Source: CAVTWY01 sp963738575
GTDB lineage: Bacteria; Pseudomonadota; Gammaproteobacteria; Burkholderiales; Burkholderiaceae_C
Length of the DNA stretch: 64,000 nucleotides
Assembly (NCBI GenBank): GCA_963738575.1
Contig: CAVTWY010000004.1
Location: 62,001 to 126,000 of the forward strand
Reading direction: 5' to 3'
The translations under genes and the position numbers were made by a program. The notes beneath the pieces are model-generated. The model had not been told where the DNA came from. It worked only from the letters and a program-made list of their open reading frames with translations, and searched no databases. Positions 1 to 9,182 of the stretch are shown piece after piece. Position 1 is the first letter of the stretch; each line of letters begins with the position of its first letter.

Positions 1-144
1 GTTTTGGCCGCCTCGATTGGCTGGCCGACGTTTTTCATCGTCTCCATCGTGGTGGGTTTGCCTGCGCTCGCCATGCTCTGGTGGATGCGGCAACCCATCG
101 AGGCGCTTGAAGCACCGCTGGTGGGCCAAACGGCAACGCGTTAA
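1..144 (+). CDS. C-terminal end of an MFS permease (AmpG-like), cut by window edge
   Basis: An open frame enters from the left edge and ends at the TAA at 142-144, giving the last 47 residues of a protein. It is hydrophobic, with one predicted membrane segment around the GWPTFF motif and a following stretch rich in I, V and L, then a basic WMR turn and a short cytoplasmic tail. This resembles the last transmembrane helix of AmpG-type muropeptide permeases, which import anhydro-muropeptides for cell-wall recycling. The neighbourhood (M48 protease, xth, pyrE) is where I recall such a permease in related genomes. The family assignment is an inference from a short tail and could be another major-facilitator transporter. 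Confidence 0.5.
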   Translation, partial: VLAASIGWPTFFIVSIVVGLPALAMLWWMRQPIEALEAPLVGQTATR

Positions 145-180
145 TCGGTGCCACGCAAGGCCGTGCGTTGATGCAATGAG

Positions 181-1113
181 CTAGCGTGCGACAGCGCTGG
201 CTGGCGTTGCCGTCGCCGAGGCCACGGGCGGCGCAAAACGCTGCGTCGGTTTGGGTGCTGCGTCGAAGAGTGGCTTCACGCGCGCCAGCTTGGCCTGAAT
301 GTCTTTGATGCGCGTGTTGCCCGCGGGGTGGGTTGACATCCACTGCGGCGGTGCGCCTTTGTTGGCAGCCATCATTTTTTGCCACAGGGTGACACCTGCC
401 GCGGGGTCGTAGCCGGCCCTGGCAGCCAGCTCCATGCCCACCAGGTCGGCCTCGGTTTCGTCCGTGCGGCTGAACTTCAGCGTCAGCAACTGGCCCCCGA
501 TGCTGGCCGCCATGTCACCGAGGCCCCCCGCGCCCAGCACCGCGCCCACCACGCTGGCGCCGATGCGCGTGGCCATGGTTTTGGCCATGCGCTCTCGGGC
601 GTGCTCGCGCAGCGCGTGCGCCACCTCGTGGCCCATGATGGCGGCCACCTCGTCGTCGCTGAGTTGGAGTTGCGCCAAGATGCCATGAAAAAAGGCAATC
701 TTGCCACCCGGCATGCAAAAGGCGTTGACCTGCTTGCTGCCCAGCAAATTGACCTCCCATTTCCATTGGGAAGCGCGGGCGTTGCATTGGTTGGCAAAGG
801 GGATGATGCGGTCGGCAATCGCGCGCAGGCGCAGCACTTGCGGGTGGTCCACGGGCCCCAATGCGCGCTGGCTGGTGGCCTGCTGCAGCATTTGGGCATA
901 TTGCTGCTTGGCGCCATCCTCCACCTGCTCTGCCGACACCATTTTGGTCATCACTGACACATTGCCAAAGTCTTTGCAGGCCACCGTCGGGTCGATGGGT
1001 GGCGCTTGCTTGCGCGCCAGGGCGGGCGCCGCACCGGCCACCAGCAAGCCACCGGTGAAGAGCCTGCGGGCATGCAACGTGCATCGGCACGGCGGCAAGT
1101 GCCAGTGGCGCAT
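181..1113 (-). CDS. Periplasmic M48-family zinc metalloprotease (LoiP/YggG-like)
   Basis: This is a zinc-dependent peptidase expected to act in the periplasm or at the inner face of the outer membrane. The sequence shows the zinc motif HEVAH, the downstream ETEAD glutamate that acts as third ligand in M48 enzymes, a glycine-rich segment between them, and the STHPAGNTRI motif typical of small LoiP/YcaL-like proteases. I chose the start at 1113 because it gives a signal peptide with an RR pair and hydrophobic core ending in APALA. A longer reading from 1236 would put that signal inside the protein and overlap the end of xth. No TPR region follows, unlike the second M48 protease of this window at 30713. 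Confidence 0.85.
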   Translation of the reverse strand: MRHWHLPPCRCTLHARRLFTGGLLVAGAAPALARKQAPPIDPTVACKDFGNVSVMTKMVSAEQVEDGAKQQYAQMLQQATSQRALGPVDHPQVLRLRAIADRIIPFANQCNARASQWKWEVNLLGSKQVNAFCMPGGKIAFFHGILAQLQLSDDEVAAIMGHEVAHALREHARERMAKTMATRIGASVVGAVLGAGGLGDMAASIGGQLLTLKFSRTDETEADLVGMELAARAGYDPAAGVTLWQKMMAANKGAPPQWMSTHPAGNTRIKDIQAKLARVKPLFDAAPKPTQRFAPPVASATATPASAVAR

Positions 1114-1225
1114 GTCAGCACTCGGGCTGAAACCTGTGGTGTCAAAGCCGGTGGCGTGAGAACCGCTGGAGCGTGCTGTCATGAGTGGTGCCTTGGCAAG
1201 ACGGGAGAGTGCGCCCGCAGTCGCG

Positions 1226-2014
1226 TCAAAGGTCAAAATCGTAATCGATCGTCAACGGTGCATGATCCGAGAACCATTGCCCTTTAAAAATGGACTCGCG
1301 CAAGGCCGTGTTTGCAACGCCGGGTGTTGCCAGTTGGTAATCAATGCGCCAACCCACATTCTTGGCTCGCGCCTGGCCCCGGTTGCTCCACCACGTGTAC
1401 TGGTCAGGCTGCTGGTTGAGGGCGCGAAACACGTCCACCAAGCCCACTTTGTCTTGCAGCTTGCTCATCCATGTCCGCTCTTCGGGCAAGAAACCACTGT
1501 TTTTCAGGTTGCCCTTCCAGTTTTTCAAGTCGATCTCGTGGTGCGCAATGTTGACGTCGCCCACCAAAATGAACTCGCGCTTGGCTTTGAGCTTCTTGAG
1601 ATGCGGATGAATCACATCCAAAAACCGAAACTTGGACGCCTGGCGCTCAGGGCCTGCCGAGCCGCTGGGGAAGTAGCAACTGATCACGCTGAACTTACGC
1701 TTCGGCGTGTCAAAGCGTGTTTCAAGGTAGCGTCCCTCGCCGTCAAACTCGGGTACGCCGATGCCAACGATCACGTCCGACGGCGCGTGCGGCGTGTACA
1801 CACCCACCCCGGCGTAACCCTTTTTCTCCGCGCAAGCGAAGTGGCCGTTGAGCTTGCCGATGGCCTCAAACCCGTGCTGCGCGATGTCACTTGGCTGAAC
1901 GCGGATCTCTTGCAGACCCATACAATCGGCGCCGGCAGCCTCGGCCCACGGTAAGAACCCTTTGCTCGCGGCCGAACGCAGGCCATTGACGTTGACAGTG
2001 ATGACTCGAAACAC
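1226..2014 (-). CDS. xth: Exodeoxyribonuclease III
   Basis: Exodeoxyribonuclease III is an AP endonuclease and 3'-5' exonuclease of base-excision repair. Family motifs run in order: NVNGLRSA at the N-terminus, LQEIR (metal-binding glutamate), GDVNIAHHEID in the middle, WRIDYQL, and the C-terminal SDHAPL with catalytic Asp-His. The length of 262 residues is normal. I place the start at a GTG codon (2012-2014) with an AAGGG ribosome-binding site just upstream; an ATG at 2128 would add a basic, non-homologous extension that overlaps pyrE. The gene is divergent from pyrE with only 16 bases between the start codons, so its promoter must lie inside pyrE coding sequence. Confidence 0.93.
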   Translation of the reverse strand: MFRVITVNVNGLRSAASKGFLPWAEAAGADCMGLQEIRVQPSDIAQHGFEAIGKLNGHFACAEKKGYAGVGVYTPHAPSDVIVGIGVPEFDGEGRYLETRFDTPKRKFSVISCYFPSGSAGPERQASKFRFLDVIHPHLKKLKAKREFILVGDVNIAHHEIDLKNWKGNLKNSGFLPEERTWMSKLQDKVGLVDVFRALNQQPDQYTWWSNRGQARAKNVGWRIDYQLATPGVANTALRESIFKGQWFSDHAPLTIDYDFDL

Positions 2015-2030
2015 AAAGGTGGCCCTTTCG

Positions 2031-2711
2031 ATGAGCAGTGAACCCGCACGCGACGACGCACTCGCGCAAGACTTTGTTGAATTTGCCCTTGGCGCTGGCG
2101 TGTTGCGCTTCGGCTCTTTCAAAACCAAAGCCGGTCGGCAAAGCCCTTATTTCTTCAATTCTGGACTGTTTGACGACGGCGCCAAGCTCGCTCGCCTGTC
2201 CGAATTCTATGCAGCACGGCTGCTGGCGTCGGGGGTGGACTTTGACATGATTTTTGGCCCTGCGTACAAGGGCATCACCTTGGCAGCGGGTACCGCGATG
2301 GCGTTGGCCCGACAAGGCCGCAACGTGCCGTTCAGCCACGACCGCAAAGAGCCCAAAGACCACGGCGAGGGTGGCGTGCTGGTGGGCGCACCGCTGCGAG
2401 GGCGCGTGGTGATCATCGACGACGTGATCACCGACGGCGCCAGCAAGCGCGCCTCGGTGGAATTGATTCGGGCTCACGGCGCCCAACCGGCTGCTGTGCT
2501 GATCGCGCTGGACCGCAAAGAACGTGTCGGATCTGACGAAAACCTATCTAAGTGCTCAGCTGTTGAAGATTTCACGCAAACATTTGGCATCCCAGTACTT
2601 TCAGTTGCAACCGTCGACGACTTACTCCGTTATCTTTCGTCCACGCGTGCTTCGAGTTTGGCTGGCCATGTGCAGGCTGTCGAAGCATACCGAGATCGAT
2701 ACGGGGTTTGA
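2031..2711 (+). CDS. pyrE: Orotate phosphoribosyltransferase
   Basis: The enzyme transfers phosphoribose from PRPP to orotate, giving OMP, the fifth step of pyrimidine synthesis. The PRPP-binding signature VVIIDDVITDGAS is present near residue 130, along with the N-terminal FKTKAGRQSPYFFN segment typical of PyrE. The 226-residue length fits the family. The start at 2031 is taken because it begins just before the conserved region; an upstream in-frame ATG at 1962 lies within xth on the other strand. The stop codon is followed immediately by the ATG of the DUF4124 gene, suggesting co-transcription. Confidence 0.94.
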   Translation: MSSEPARDDALAQDFVEFALGAGVLRFGSFKTKAGRQSPYFFNSGLFDDGAKLARLSEFYAARLLASGVDFDMIFGPAYKGITLAAGTAMALARQGRNVPFSHDRKEPKDHGEGGVLVGAPLRGRVVIIDDVITDGASKRASVELIRAHGAQPAAVLIALDRKERVGSDENLSKCSAVEDFTQTFGIPVLSVATVDDLLRYLSSTRASSLAGHVQAVEAYRDRYGV

Positions 2712-3518
2712 ATGACGTTTCGCTGCTGTGCCTTGTTGCTTCACCGACTGATGGCCATCGCCATGGTTGGCGCCAGCGTGAGCGTTGCAGCGCAGGCGGC
2801 ACCGCCCACCAAGTCCGGCAGCGGCAGCAGCTACATCTTTCAGTGCGTGGACAACCAAGGCCGCGTGCTGACATCGGACCGCCTGATTGCGCAGTGCAAT
2901 GATCGTGAACAAAAATTGATGACCCAAGAGGGCGTCGTGTTGCGTTTGTTGCCCCCGTCACTCACGGCACCTGAGCGTGCAGCCCTGGACGCCAAACAAG
3001 CCAAAGAGCGCGCCTTCGAAGAGGCCAACGCCGAGAACGTGCGCCGTGACCGCCAGTTGCTGCGTCGCTTCTCCAACGAAGGCTCTCACAACCGGGCCCG
3101 CGACATGTCGCTCGAACCCGCGATGGCCGCCAACCGAATCTCCAAGCAGCGGCTGGCCGCGCTAGAGGACGAGCGCAAACCCTTGTTTGACGAGGCCGAG
3201 TTCTACAAAGGCAAACCGATGCCGGCCAAGCTGAAGCAGCAGTTCGACGGCGTTGACGCCACCGAAGCCGCACTGCATGTGGCCATGAAAGCCCAGCGCG
3301 AAGAAATGGTACGCATCAACGAGCTGTACGACATCGAGCTCGAGCGCCTGAGAAAGTTGTGGGGGGGTGCCATGGCTGGCACCTTGGGGCCGATGCGCTC
3401 GCCCACGGGCACACCGTCTGAAAAAGATGCGGCTGCGGCAGCCGATGGTGCCAACAGCGCCAACGCAAAAACGGCGGCAACGTCCACCGCGCCTTCACCT
3501 GCCAAGTCGGTTCGCTGA
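2712..3518 (+). CDS. DUF4124-type secreted protein
   Basis: The 268-residue product starts with a signal peptide (hydrophobic segment ending near AAQAA) followed by a short DUF4124-like domain of the form YIFQCVDNQGRVLTSDR, about residues 41-60. Next comes a long charged helical region rich in E, R and K (about 90-220), and an alanine-rich low-complexity tail. DUF4124 proteins are exported and of unknown function. The ATG directly abuts the pyrE stop, so the two are probably one transcription unit. The stop meets the gatB stop head-on with no spacer (TGATCA at 3516-3521). Confidence 0.8.
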   Translation: MTFRCCALLLHRLMAIAMVGASVSVAAQAAPPTKSGSGSSYIFQCVDNQGRVLTSDRLIAQCNDREQKLMTQEGVVLRLLPPSLTAPERAALDAKQAKERAFEEANAENVRRDRQLLRRFSNEGSHNRARDMSLEPAMAANRISKQRLAALEDERKPLFDEAEFYKGKPMPAKLKQQFDGVDATEAALHVAMKAQREEMVRINELYDIELERLRKLWGGAMAGTLGPMRSPTGTPSEKDAAAAADGANSANAKTAATSTAPSPAKSVR

Positions 3519-5051
3519 TCAGCCCGCGCCCAACTTCTTGCGCAACAAGGCACCCGCTTGCGCCGGATTGGCCGTACCTTTTGAAGCCTTCATCACTTGG
3601 CCGACCAAGGCATTGAAGGCCTTCTCTTTGCCACTTCGAAACTCAGCCACCGATGTGGCGTTGGCGGCCAGCACTTGGTCGATGATCGATTCGAGCGCGC
3701 CCGTGTCGTTCATTTGACGCAGGCCCTTGGCGTCGATCAAGGCGTCGATGTCGGCAACAGACCAAGCGCCCGTGAAAGCGCCCTGCAAGGTGCGTCGCGA
3801 GCCTGACCAAAGTTCATCCAACAGGGTGCGCGCTGCGTTGTTGCTTAACCCGCCAGCGACCACTCGTTTGATGATGTCCCCCAACACCGCAACTGAAACA
3901 GGGCACTGCTCGATCGTCAGCGCGTCGGCATTCAGCCGCTTGCTCACGTCCCCCATCAACCAATTGGCCGCCAGTTTGGGCTGGCCAGAGGCATCCCGCA
4001 CCGCTTCGTAAAAGCGTGCAAAAGCCAAGCTTTGGGTCATCACCGCCGCATCGTCAACGGGCAGGCCATCGTGCTGCACAAAACGCGCAGCCATGGCCCC
4101 TGGTAACTCGGGCAGCGCCGCTCGCACACGCTCGATCCAAGCGCTGTCAATCTCCAGCGGGGGCAAGTCGGGGTCCGGAAAGTAGCGGTAGTCGTGCGCG
4201 TCTTCTTTGCTGCGCATGGCACGCGTCTCGCCCCGGCCGCCGTGGGCGTCGGGGTTGAACAAGACGGTGGCTTGTTGGATCGGCAAACCGTCTTCGATTT
4301 GCTCGATTTGCCACTGCACCTCGACATCGATGGCCTGCTGCAAAAAGCGAAACGAGTTGAGGTTTTTGATTTCTCGCCGGGTGCCCAGTGCAGCGCCCGG
4401 CTTGCGCACCGACACGTTGGCGTCGCAGCGAAAGCTGCCCTCTTGCATGTTGCCGTCGCAAATGCCCAGCCACACCACCAAGGTGTGCAAGGCCCGCGCG
4501 TAAGCCACCGCCTCGGCGCTGGACCGCATGTCGGGCTCGGAGACGATTTCCAGCAGTGGTGTGCCCGCGCGATTCAAGTCGATGCCACTTTGAGCGTGGC
4601 CCAGCAGCGGGTGCGTGGGCAGCCCCTCGTGTGTGGACTTGCCAGCGTCTTCTTCCAGGTGCGCGCGCGTCAGTTGAATGGTGCGCTTCTGCGCGCCCAC
4701 CAGAATTTCCACACGCCCACCCTGCACCACCGGGATCTCGTATTGACTGATCTGGTAGCCCTTGGGCAGATCGGGGTAGAAATAGTTTTTGCGCGCAAAC
4801 ACCGAGCGCGGCGCAATCGACGCGCCTACTGAAAGGCCAAATTGAATCGCGCGCTCCACCGCGCCTCGGTTGAGCACCGGCAGGGTGCCGGGCAGCGCCA
4901 AGTCAACGGCACTTGCTTGGGTGTTGGGCTCGGCCCCAAAGGCCGTGCTGGCGCCACTGAAAATTTTGCTGCGCGTGGAAAGCTGCGTGTGGGTCTCCAG
5001 GCCGATCACCACCTCGTATCCACGCACCAAGAGTTTGGGGTCGACGCTCAT
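3519..5051 (-). CDS. gatB: Asp-tRNA(Asn)/Glu-tRNA(Gln) amidotransferase subunit B
   Basis: GatB binds mischarged Glu-tRNA(Gln) or Asp-tRNA(Asn) and performs the kinase and transamidation steps with GatA and GatC. The N-terminal YEVVIGLETHTQL motif, the LDLNRAGTPLLEIVSEPD signature (here starting IDLNRAG) and the DYRYFPDPDLPP motif are all present. The C-terminal part is the helical YqeY-like tRNA-binding domain. The start at 5051 overlaps the gatA stop by four bases (ATGA), which fixes it over an upstream ATG. It is the last gene of gatC-gatA-gatB. Total length 510 residues. Confidence 0.96.
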   Translation of the reverse strand: MSVDPKLLVRGYEVVIGLETHTQLSTRSKIFSGASTAFGAEPNTQASAVDLALPGTLPVLNRGAVERAIQFGLSVGASIAPRSVFARKNYFYPDLPKGYQISQYEIPVVQGGRVEILVGAQKRTIQLTRAHLEEDAGKSTHEGLPTHPLLGHAQSGIDLNRAGTPLLEIVSEPDMRSSAEAVAYARALHTLVVWLGICDGNMQEGSFRCDANVSVRKPGAALGTRREIKNLNSFRFLQQAIDVEVQWQIEQIEDGLPIQQATVLFNPDAHGGRGETRAMRSKEDAHDYRYFPDPDLPPLEIDSAWIERVRAALPELPGAMAARFVQHDGLPVDDAAVMTQSLAFARFYEAVRDASGQPKLAANWLMGDVSKRLNADALTIEQCPVSVAVLGDIIKRVVAGGLSNNAARTLLDELWSGSRRTLQGAFTGAWSVADIDALIDAKGLRQMNDTGALESIIDQVLAANATSVAEFRSGKEKAFNALVGQVMKASKGTANPAQAGALLRKKLGAG

Positions 5052-6556
5052 GCGGTCACCCCCACGCTGGGTGCGCGCAAATGCCAATCGGTGGCTTGCT
5101 GAAACGCGTGCGCGGCGTGCAACAAGGTGCCCTCGTCAAAGTAGTTGCCGATCAGCTGCAACCCCACCGGCATCGAAGCCTCCCCAAACCCAGCGGGCAC
5201 GCTCATGCCTGGCAGGCCGGCCAAACTGGCGGGTAGGGTGAAGATGTCGGCCAGGTACGCCGCCACGGGGTCATCGCCCTGGGCATCAAGCGTCCACGCC
5301 ACCGTGGGCGCCACCGGCCCCGCAATGACGTCGCATTGCTTGAACACCGCTTGAAAGTCGTCGGCAATCATGCGGCGCAGTTTTTGCGCTTGCAGGTAGT
5401 ACGCGTCGTAGTAACCGTGCGACAACACGTAGGTGCCAATCATGATGCGGCGTTTGACCTCGGGGCCAAAGCCTTCAGCGCGCGAGCGTGTGTAAAGCTC
5501 TTGCAAGTCGTTGTAGGTGGCGGTGCGATGGCCATACCGCACGCCGTCAAAGCGGCTGAGGTTGGAGCTGGCTTCGGCGGGCGCAATGATGTAGTACACG
5601 GGAATGGCCAATTCGGTGCGGGGCAGGCTCACGTCAACCAGCGTGGCGCCCAGTGCTTGATAAACCGCCAGCGCCGCATGCAGCGTGGTGGCCACATCGG
5701 GGGCCAAGGCCTGTGGAAAAAACTCGCGCGGCACCCCCAAGCGCAAGCCCGCCAACGGCTTGGAAGGCGTGGCACCGGCGCGCGGCTGGCGCATCAGCGC
5801 TGCAAAGTCGCGCGCAGGTTGCTGCACGCTGGTGGCGTCGCGGGCGTCAAAACCCGCCATCGCCGTCAGCAGCAAGGCGCAGTCTTCTGCCGATCTCGCC
5901 AAGGGGCCCGCTTGGTCCAAACTGGATGCAAAGGCCACCATACCGTAGCGCGAACACACGCCGTAGGTGGGCTTGATGCCACTCAAGCCGCAAAAACTGG
6001 CGGGCTGCCGGATCGACCCGCCTGTGTCGGTGCCCGTGGCGGCAGGCAACAAGCGGGCGGCCACCGCGCTGGCCGAGCCGCCCGACGAGCCCCCTGGCAC
6101 GCGCGCCTCGTCCCAAGGGTTGTGAACCGCGCCGTAGGCTGAGTTCTGGTTGCCCGACCCCATCGCAAATTCGTCGCAATTGAGCTTGCCCAGCGACACC
6201 ATGCCGGCCTTCGTCAACTGCTCCACCACCGTGGCCGTGAAGGGGCTGCGGTAGCCCTCGAGCATCTTCGAACCCGCCGTGGTGGGCATGTCAGCCGTCA
6301 CAAAGATGTCTTTGTGCGCGATGGGCACCCCGAGCAAAACATCACGCTTCGGGTCGCTCGAAGCGCGGCGCTTGGTGTCCGCATCTTTGGCTGCAGCCAA
6401 CGCGTTGTCGCGCGCAAGATGCACAAACGCGCCCAAATGTTGATGCTTCGCAACGCGTGCAAGCAAGTGTGTAACCAGTTCGACACTGGACGTCTTGCCC
6501 GACGCCAGGGCCTGGGAGGCGTCGGCCACGCCCATGGCATGCAACTCAAGGCTCAT
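5048..6556 (-). CDS. gatA: Asp-tRNA(Asn)/Glu-tRNA(Gln) amidotransferase subunit A
   Basis: GatA is the glutamine amidase of the GatCAB complex and releases ammonia for transfer to GatB. It has the amidase-signature fold with a Ser-cisSer-Lys triad visible as K82 (in IAHKD), S157 (in GGSSGGS) and S181 (in DTGGSIRQPA). The 502-residue length is slightly over the usual 485-490. It overlaps gatC upstream and gatB downstream by four bases each (ATGA), a tightly translationally coupled operon. Confidence 0.96.
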   Translation of the reverse strand: MSLELHAMGVADASQALASGKTSSVELVTHLLARVAKHQHLGAFVHLARDNALAAAKDADTKRRASSDPKRDVLLGVPIAHKDIFVTADMPTTAGSKMLEGYRSPFTATVVEQLTKAGMVSLGKLNCDEFAMGSGNQNSAYGAVHNPWDEARVPGGSSGGSASAVAARLLPAATGTDTGGSIRQPASFCGLSGIKPTYGVCSRYGMVAFASSLDQAGPLARSAEDCALLLTAMAGFDARDATSVQQPARDFAALMRQPRAGATPSKPLAGLRLGVPREFFPQALAPDVATTLHAALAVYQALGATLVDVSLPRTELAIPVYYIIAPAEASSNLSRFDGVRYGHRTATYNDLQELYTRSRAEGFGPEVKRRIMIGTYVLSHGYYDAYYLQAQKLRRMIADDFQAVFKQCDVIAGPVAPTVAWTLDAQGDDPVAAYLADIFTLPASLAGLPGMSVPAGFGEASMPVGLQLIGNYFDEGTLLHAAHAFQQATDWHLRAPSVGVTA

Positions 6557-6852
6557 TCCACCACCCTCGGCACCAAAAAGAGCCCGTCTTCCACCAGCGG
6601 GGCACTGCGCAAATGGGCCTCCCGCTGGTTGGTTTCGGTCACCTCGTCATCACGCAGCCGCAAGCCGTCGCCGCGCACCGCTGACAGGGGCGTGGCGAGG
6701 GGTTCAACACCCGTGGTGTCAACCGCGCCCATGCGCTCAACGATGCGAAAAAATCCGTTGAGCTGATGCAGCATGGCGGAGCGCTCATCGGGCTTGAGTG
6801 CCAAGCGTGCAAGTTGCGCGATGCGGTCAACATCGGCCGAAGTCAGTGCCAT
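6553..6852 (-). CDS. gatC: Asp-tRNA(Asn)/Glu-tRNA(Gln) amidotransferase subunit C
   Basis: This small subunit (99 residues) wraps around GatA and bridges it to GatB. The N-terminal LTSADVDRIAQLARL and the region around residues 55-75 with VDTTGVEPLATP are family hallmarks. The ATG at 6852 has an AGGA ribosome-binding site 5-8 bases upstream; an upstream ATG at 6876 lacks one. It is the first gene of the operon, divergent from mreB. The 241 bases between them must hold both promoters. They include a G-run/C-run inverted repeat (near 6930-6985) and a TATTAT at about 6984, but I cannot assign a -35 with confidence. Confidence 0.92.
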   Translation of the reverse strand: MALTSADVDRIAQLARLALKPDERSAMLHQLNGFFRIVERMGAVDTTGVEPLATPLSAVRGDGLRLRDDEVTETNQREAHLRSAPLVEDGLFLVPRVVE

Positions 6853-7093
6853 GGCATTCCTGTTGCGTGGGTTCAATCACAAGCAAGGGTGTCATGCCAA
6901 CCTGCCTCCAAGGCGAGCATTCGTGATGCACATCACGGCGGGTGGCACCCCAAGCCACACCCCAAATTGGCAGGGGCTTGGGGTATTATCGCTGCCCATA
7001 CGGAACCCCCTGACGCCTAGTGTGTTGGCGGGTTTTCTTGCAAGTGCGCAAACACCTTCACGTTGAAGGCCATGCGCTCCAATGCCCCTCACC

Positions 7094-8137
7094 ATGTTCG
7101 CTTCCCTGCGCCGCTACTTCTCCACCGACCTCGCCATCGACCTTGGCACGGCCAACACCCTGATTTACGTTCGTGGCAAAGGCATCGTGCTGGACGAACC
7201 GTCGGTGGTGGCCATCCGCCACGAGGGTGGTCCCCACGGCAAAAAAACCATTCAAGCGGTTGGCAAAGAGGCCAAGGCGATGCTGGGCAAGGTGCCCGGC
7301 AACATCGACGCCATCCGACCCATGAAGGACGGCGTGATCGCCGACTTCACCGTCACCGAGCAAATGCTCAAGCAGTTCATCAAGATGGTGCACCCGCGCT
7401 CGATGATGAAGCCCAGCCCCCGCATCATCATTTGTGTGCCCTGCGGCTCCACCCAGGTCGAGCGCCGCGCCATTCGCGAATCGGCCCTGGGTGCGGGTGC
7501 CAGCGAGGTGTTCTTGATCGAAGAACCCATGGCCGCGGCCATCGGTGCGGGCTTGCCCGTGTCAGAGGCCAGTGGTTCGATGGTGGTGGACATCGGCGGC
7601 GGCACCACCGAGGTGGGCGTCATTTCGCTGGGCGGCATGGTCTACAAAGGCAGCGTGCGCGTCGGCGGCGACAAGTTCGACGAAGCCATCATCAACTACA
7701 TCCGCCGCAACTACGGCATGCTCATTGGCGACCCGACCGCCGAAGCCATCAAGAAAGAAATCGGCAGCGCGTTTCCGGGCAGCGAAGTGCGCGAGATGGA
7801 AGTCAAAGGCCGCAACCTGTCTGAGGGCGTGCCCCGCAGCTTCACCATCAGCTCCAACGAAATCCTCGAAGCCCTCACCGACCCGCTCAACCAAATCGTC
7901 TCGGCCGTCAAAAACGCGCTCGAGCAAACGCCGCCCGAGCTGGGCGCCGACATTGCCGAGCGCGGCATGATGCTCACGGGTGGCGGCGCTTTGCTGCGCG
8001 ACCTCGACCGACTGCTGGCCGAAGAAACCGGGCTGCCAGTGCTGGTGGCCGAAGACCCACTGACGTGCGTGGTGCGCGGCTGTGGCATGGCGCTTGAGCG
8101 CATGGAGCGCTTGGGTTCGATCTTCACGTCCGAGTAA
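7094..8137 (+). CDS. mreB: Rod shape-determining actin homologue MreB
   Basis: MreB forms membrane-bound filaments that guide the elongation machinery. The phosphate-binding motifs of the actin fold are visible: DLGTANTLIY at the N-terminus, DIGGGTTEVG in the middle, and the C-terminal GGGALLRDLD. The length from the ATG at 7094 is 347 residues, exactly the usual size; an ATG four codons upstream is possible. It heads the mreB-mreC-mreD-mrdA-mrdB operon. Sequence conservation is very high, which makes the flanking mreD frame problem stand out. Confidence 0.97.
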   Translation: MFASLRRYFSTDLAIDLGTANTLIYVRGKGIVLDEPSVVAIRHEGGPHGKKTIQAVGKEAKAMLGKVPGNIDAIRPMKDGVIADFTVTEQMLKQFIKMVHPRSMMKPSPRIIICVPCGSTQVERRAIRESALGAGASEVFLIEEPMAAAIGAGLPVSEASGSMVVDIGGGTTEVGVISLGGMVYKGSVRVGGDKFDEAIINYIRRNYGMLIGDPTAEAIKKEIGSAFPGSEVREMEVKGRNLSEGVPRSFTISSNEILEALTDPLNQIVSAVKNALEQTPPELGADIAERGMMLTGGGALLRDLDRLLAEETGLPVLVAEDPLTCVVRGCGMALERMERLGSIFTSE

Positions 8138-8176
8138 CCTGCAGCGTGCAAGGCACGCAGGTTGCAAGTCAGTCCC

Positions 8177-9154
8177 ATGCTCGGCACCCTCGACCGCACC
8201 CCGCCCCCGATTTTTCGGCAGGGCTACTCCGCGCTCACCAAGCTGGTATTTTTCTCGGCGCTGGCGCTGTTTTTGATGGTGACTGACAACCGCATGGCTG
8301 TCATTGCCCCGCTGCGCAGTGCCATCGCCACCGCGCTCAACCCCGCCCAGCGCGCGCTTTTGGTGCCTGTGGTGGCAGCCCGCAACAGCAGCGACTACGT
8401 GCGCGCTTTGCACGAGGCCAAGCAGAGTGAAGACACCGCCCGAGTGGCGCTGGCGGCCCAAGCGCTCAAGGGTGCCGAGGCACAGCAGCTGGCAGCCGAA
8501 AACAAGAGGCTGCGCGCCTTGCTCGATCTGCGCCCCTCGCTGACCGTGCGAACGATTGCCGCCGAAGTGCTGTACGAAGCCAGCGACCCGTACTCGCGCA
8601 AGGTTTTCATTGACCGTGGCGCGACCCAAGGGGTGGTGCAGGGGTCGCCCGTGGTGACCGAGCTTGGTGTGGTGGGCCAGGTGACACGCGCCTACCCGCT
8701 CAGCGCCGAGGTGACGTTGGTGATTGATAAAAACGCTGCCGTGCCGGTGATCAACGTGCGCACCCAGCAACGCCACGCGGCCTACGGTGGCACCGGCCCC
8801 GACCTGCCCATGGAACTGCGCTACGTGTCCACTGCCGCCGACGTGCAAGTGGGCGATCAAATGCAAACCTCTGGGCTGGACGGTGTCTACCCGGGCGGCC
8901 TGCCCGTGGCCACCGTCACGGCTGTGCAACGAAATGCCAGCGGCGGCTTCACGCGTGTGGTGTTGGCACCGACCGCCACCTTCGACGCGCTGCAGCACGT
9001 GTTGGTGATCGAGCCGTTGAGCGCCCAAATGCCCGAACGCCCCGTGGCCGAGGTGGAACGCCCGGTGCGTGGGGGCAACCCCAAGCCTAAAAAGAGCAAA
9101 GAGGCGGCTGCAACGACTGGCGCGGCCACGAAGGCTTCGGGGGTCGCGCCGTGA
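8177..9154 (+). CDS. mreC: Rod shape-determining protein MreC
   Basis: MreC is a bitopic inner-membrane protein whose periplasmic part binds PBP2. One membrane segment (about residues 20-40, LVFFSALALFLMV) is followed by a coiled-coil with many A, E and K residues (about 70-120). Two beta domains follow, including the TEVLGVVGQV-like motif seen here as VTELGVVGQV. The C-terminus is a basic/alanine-rich tail. I chose 8177 as the start, which leaves the conserved GTLDRTPPP near the N-terminus; 8162 is a possible alternative. It lies 39 bases after mreB. Confidence 0.93.
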   Translation: MLGTLDRTPPPIFRQGYSALTKLVFFSALALFLMVTDNRMAVIAPLRSAIATALNPAQRALLVPVVAARNSSDYVRALHEAKQSEDTARVALAAQALKGAEAQQLAAENKRLRALLDLRPSLTVRTIAAEVLYEASDPYSRKVFIDRGATQGVVQGSPVVTELGVVGQVTRAYPLSAEVTLVIDKNAAVPVINVRTQQRHAAYGGTGPDLPMELRYVSTAADVQVGDQMQTSGLDGVYPGGLPVATVTAVQRNASGGFTRVVLAPTATFDALQHVLVIEPLSAQMPERPVAEVERPVRGGNPKPKKSKEAAATTGAATKASGVAP

Positions 9155-9182
9155 CCATGCCGCGATTCAACGGGGGCGCAGC

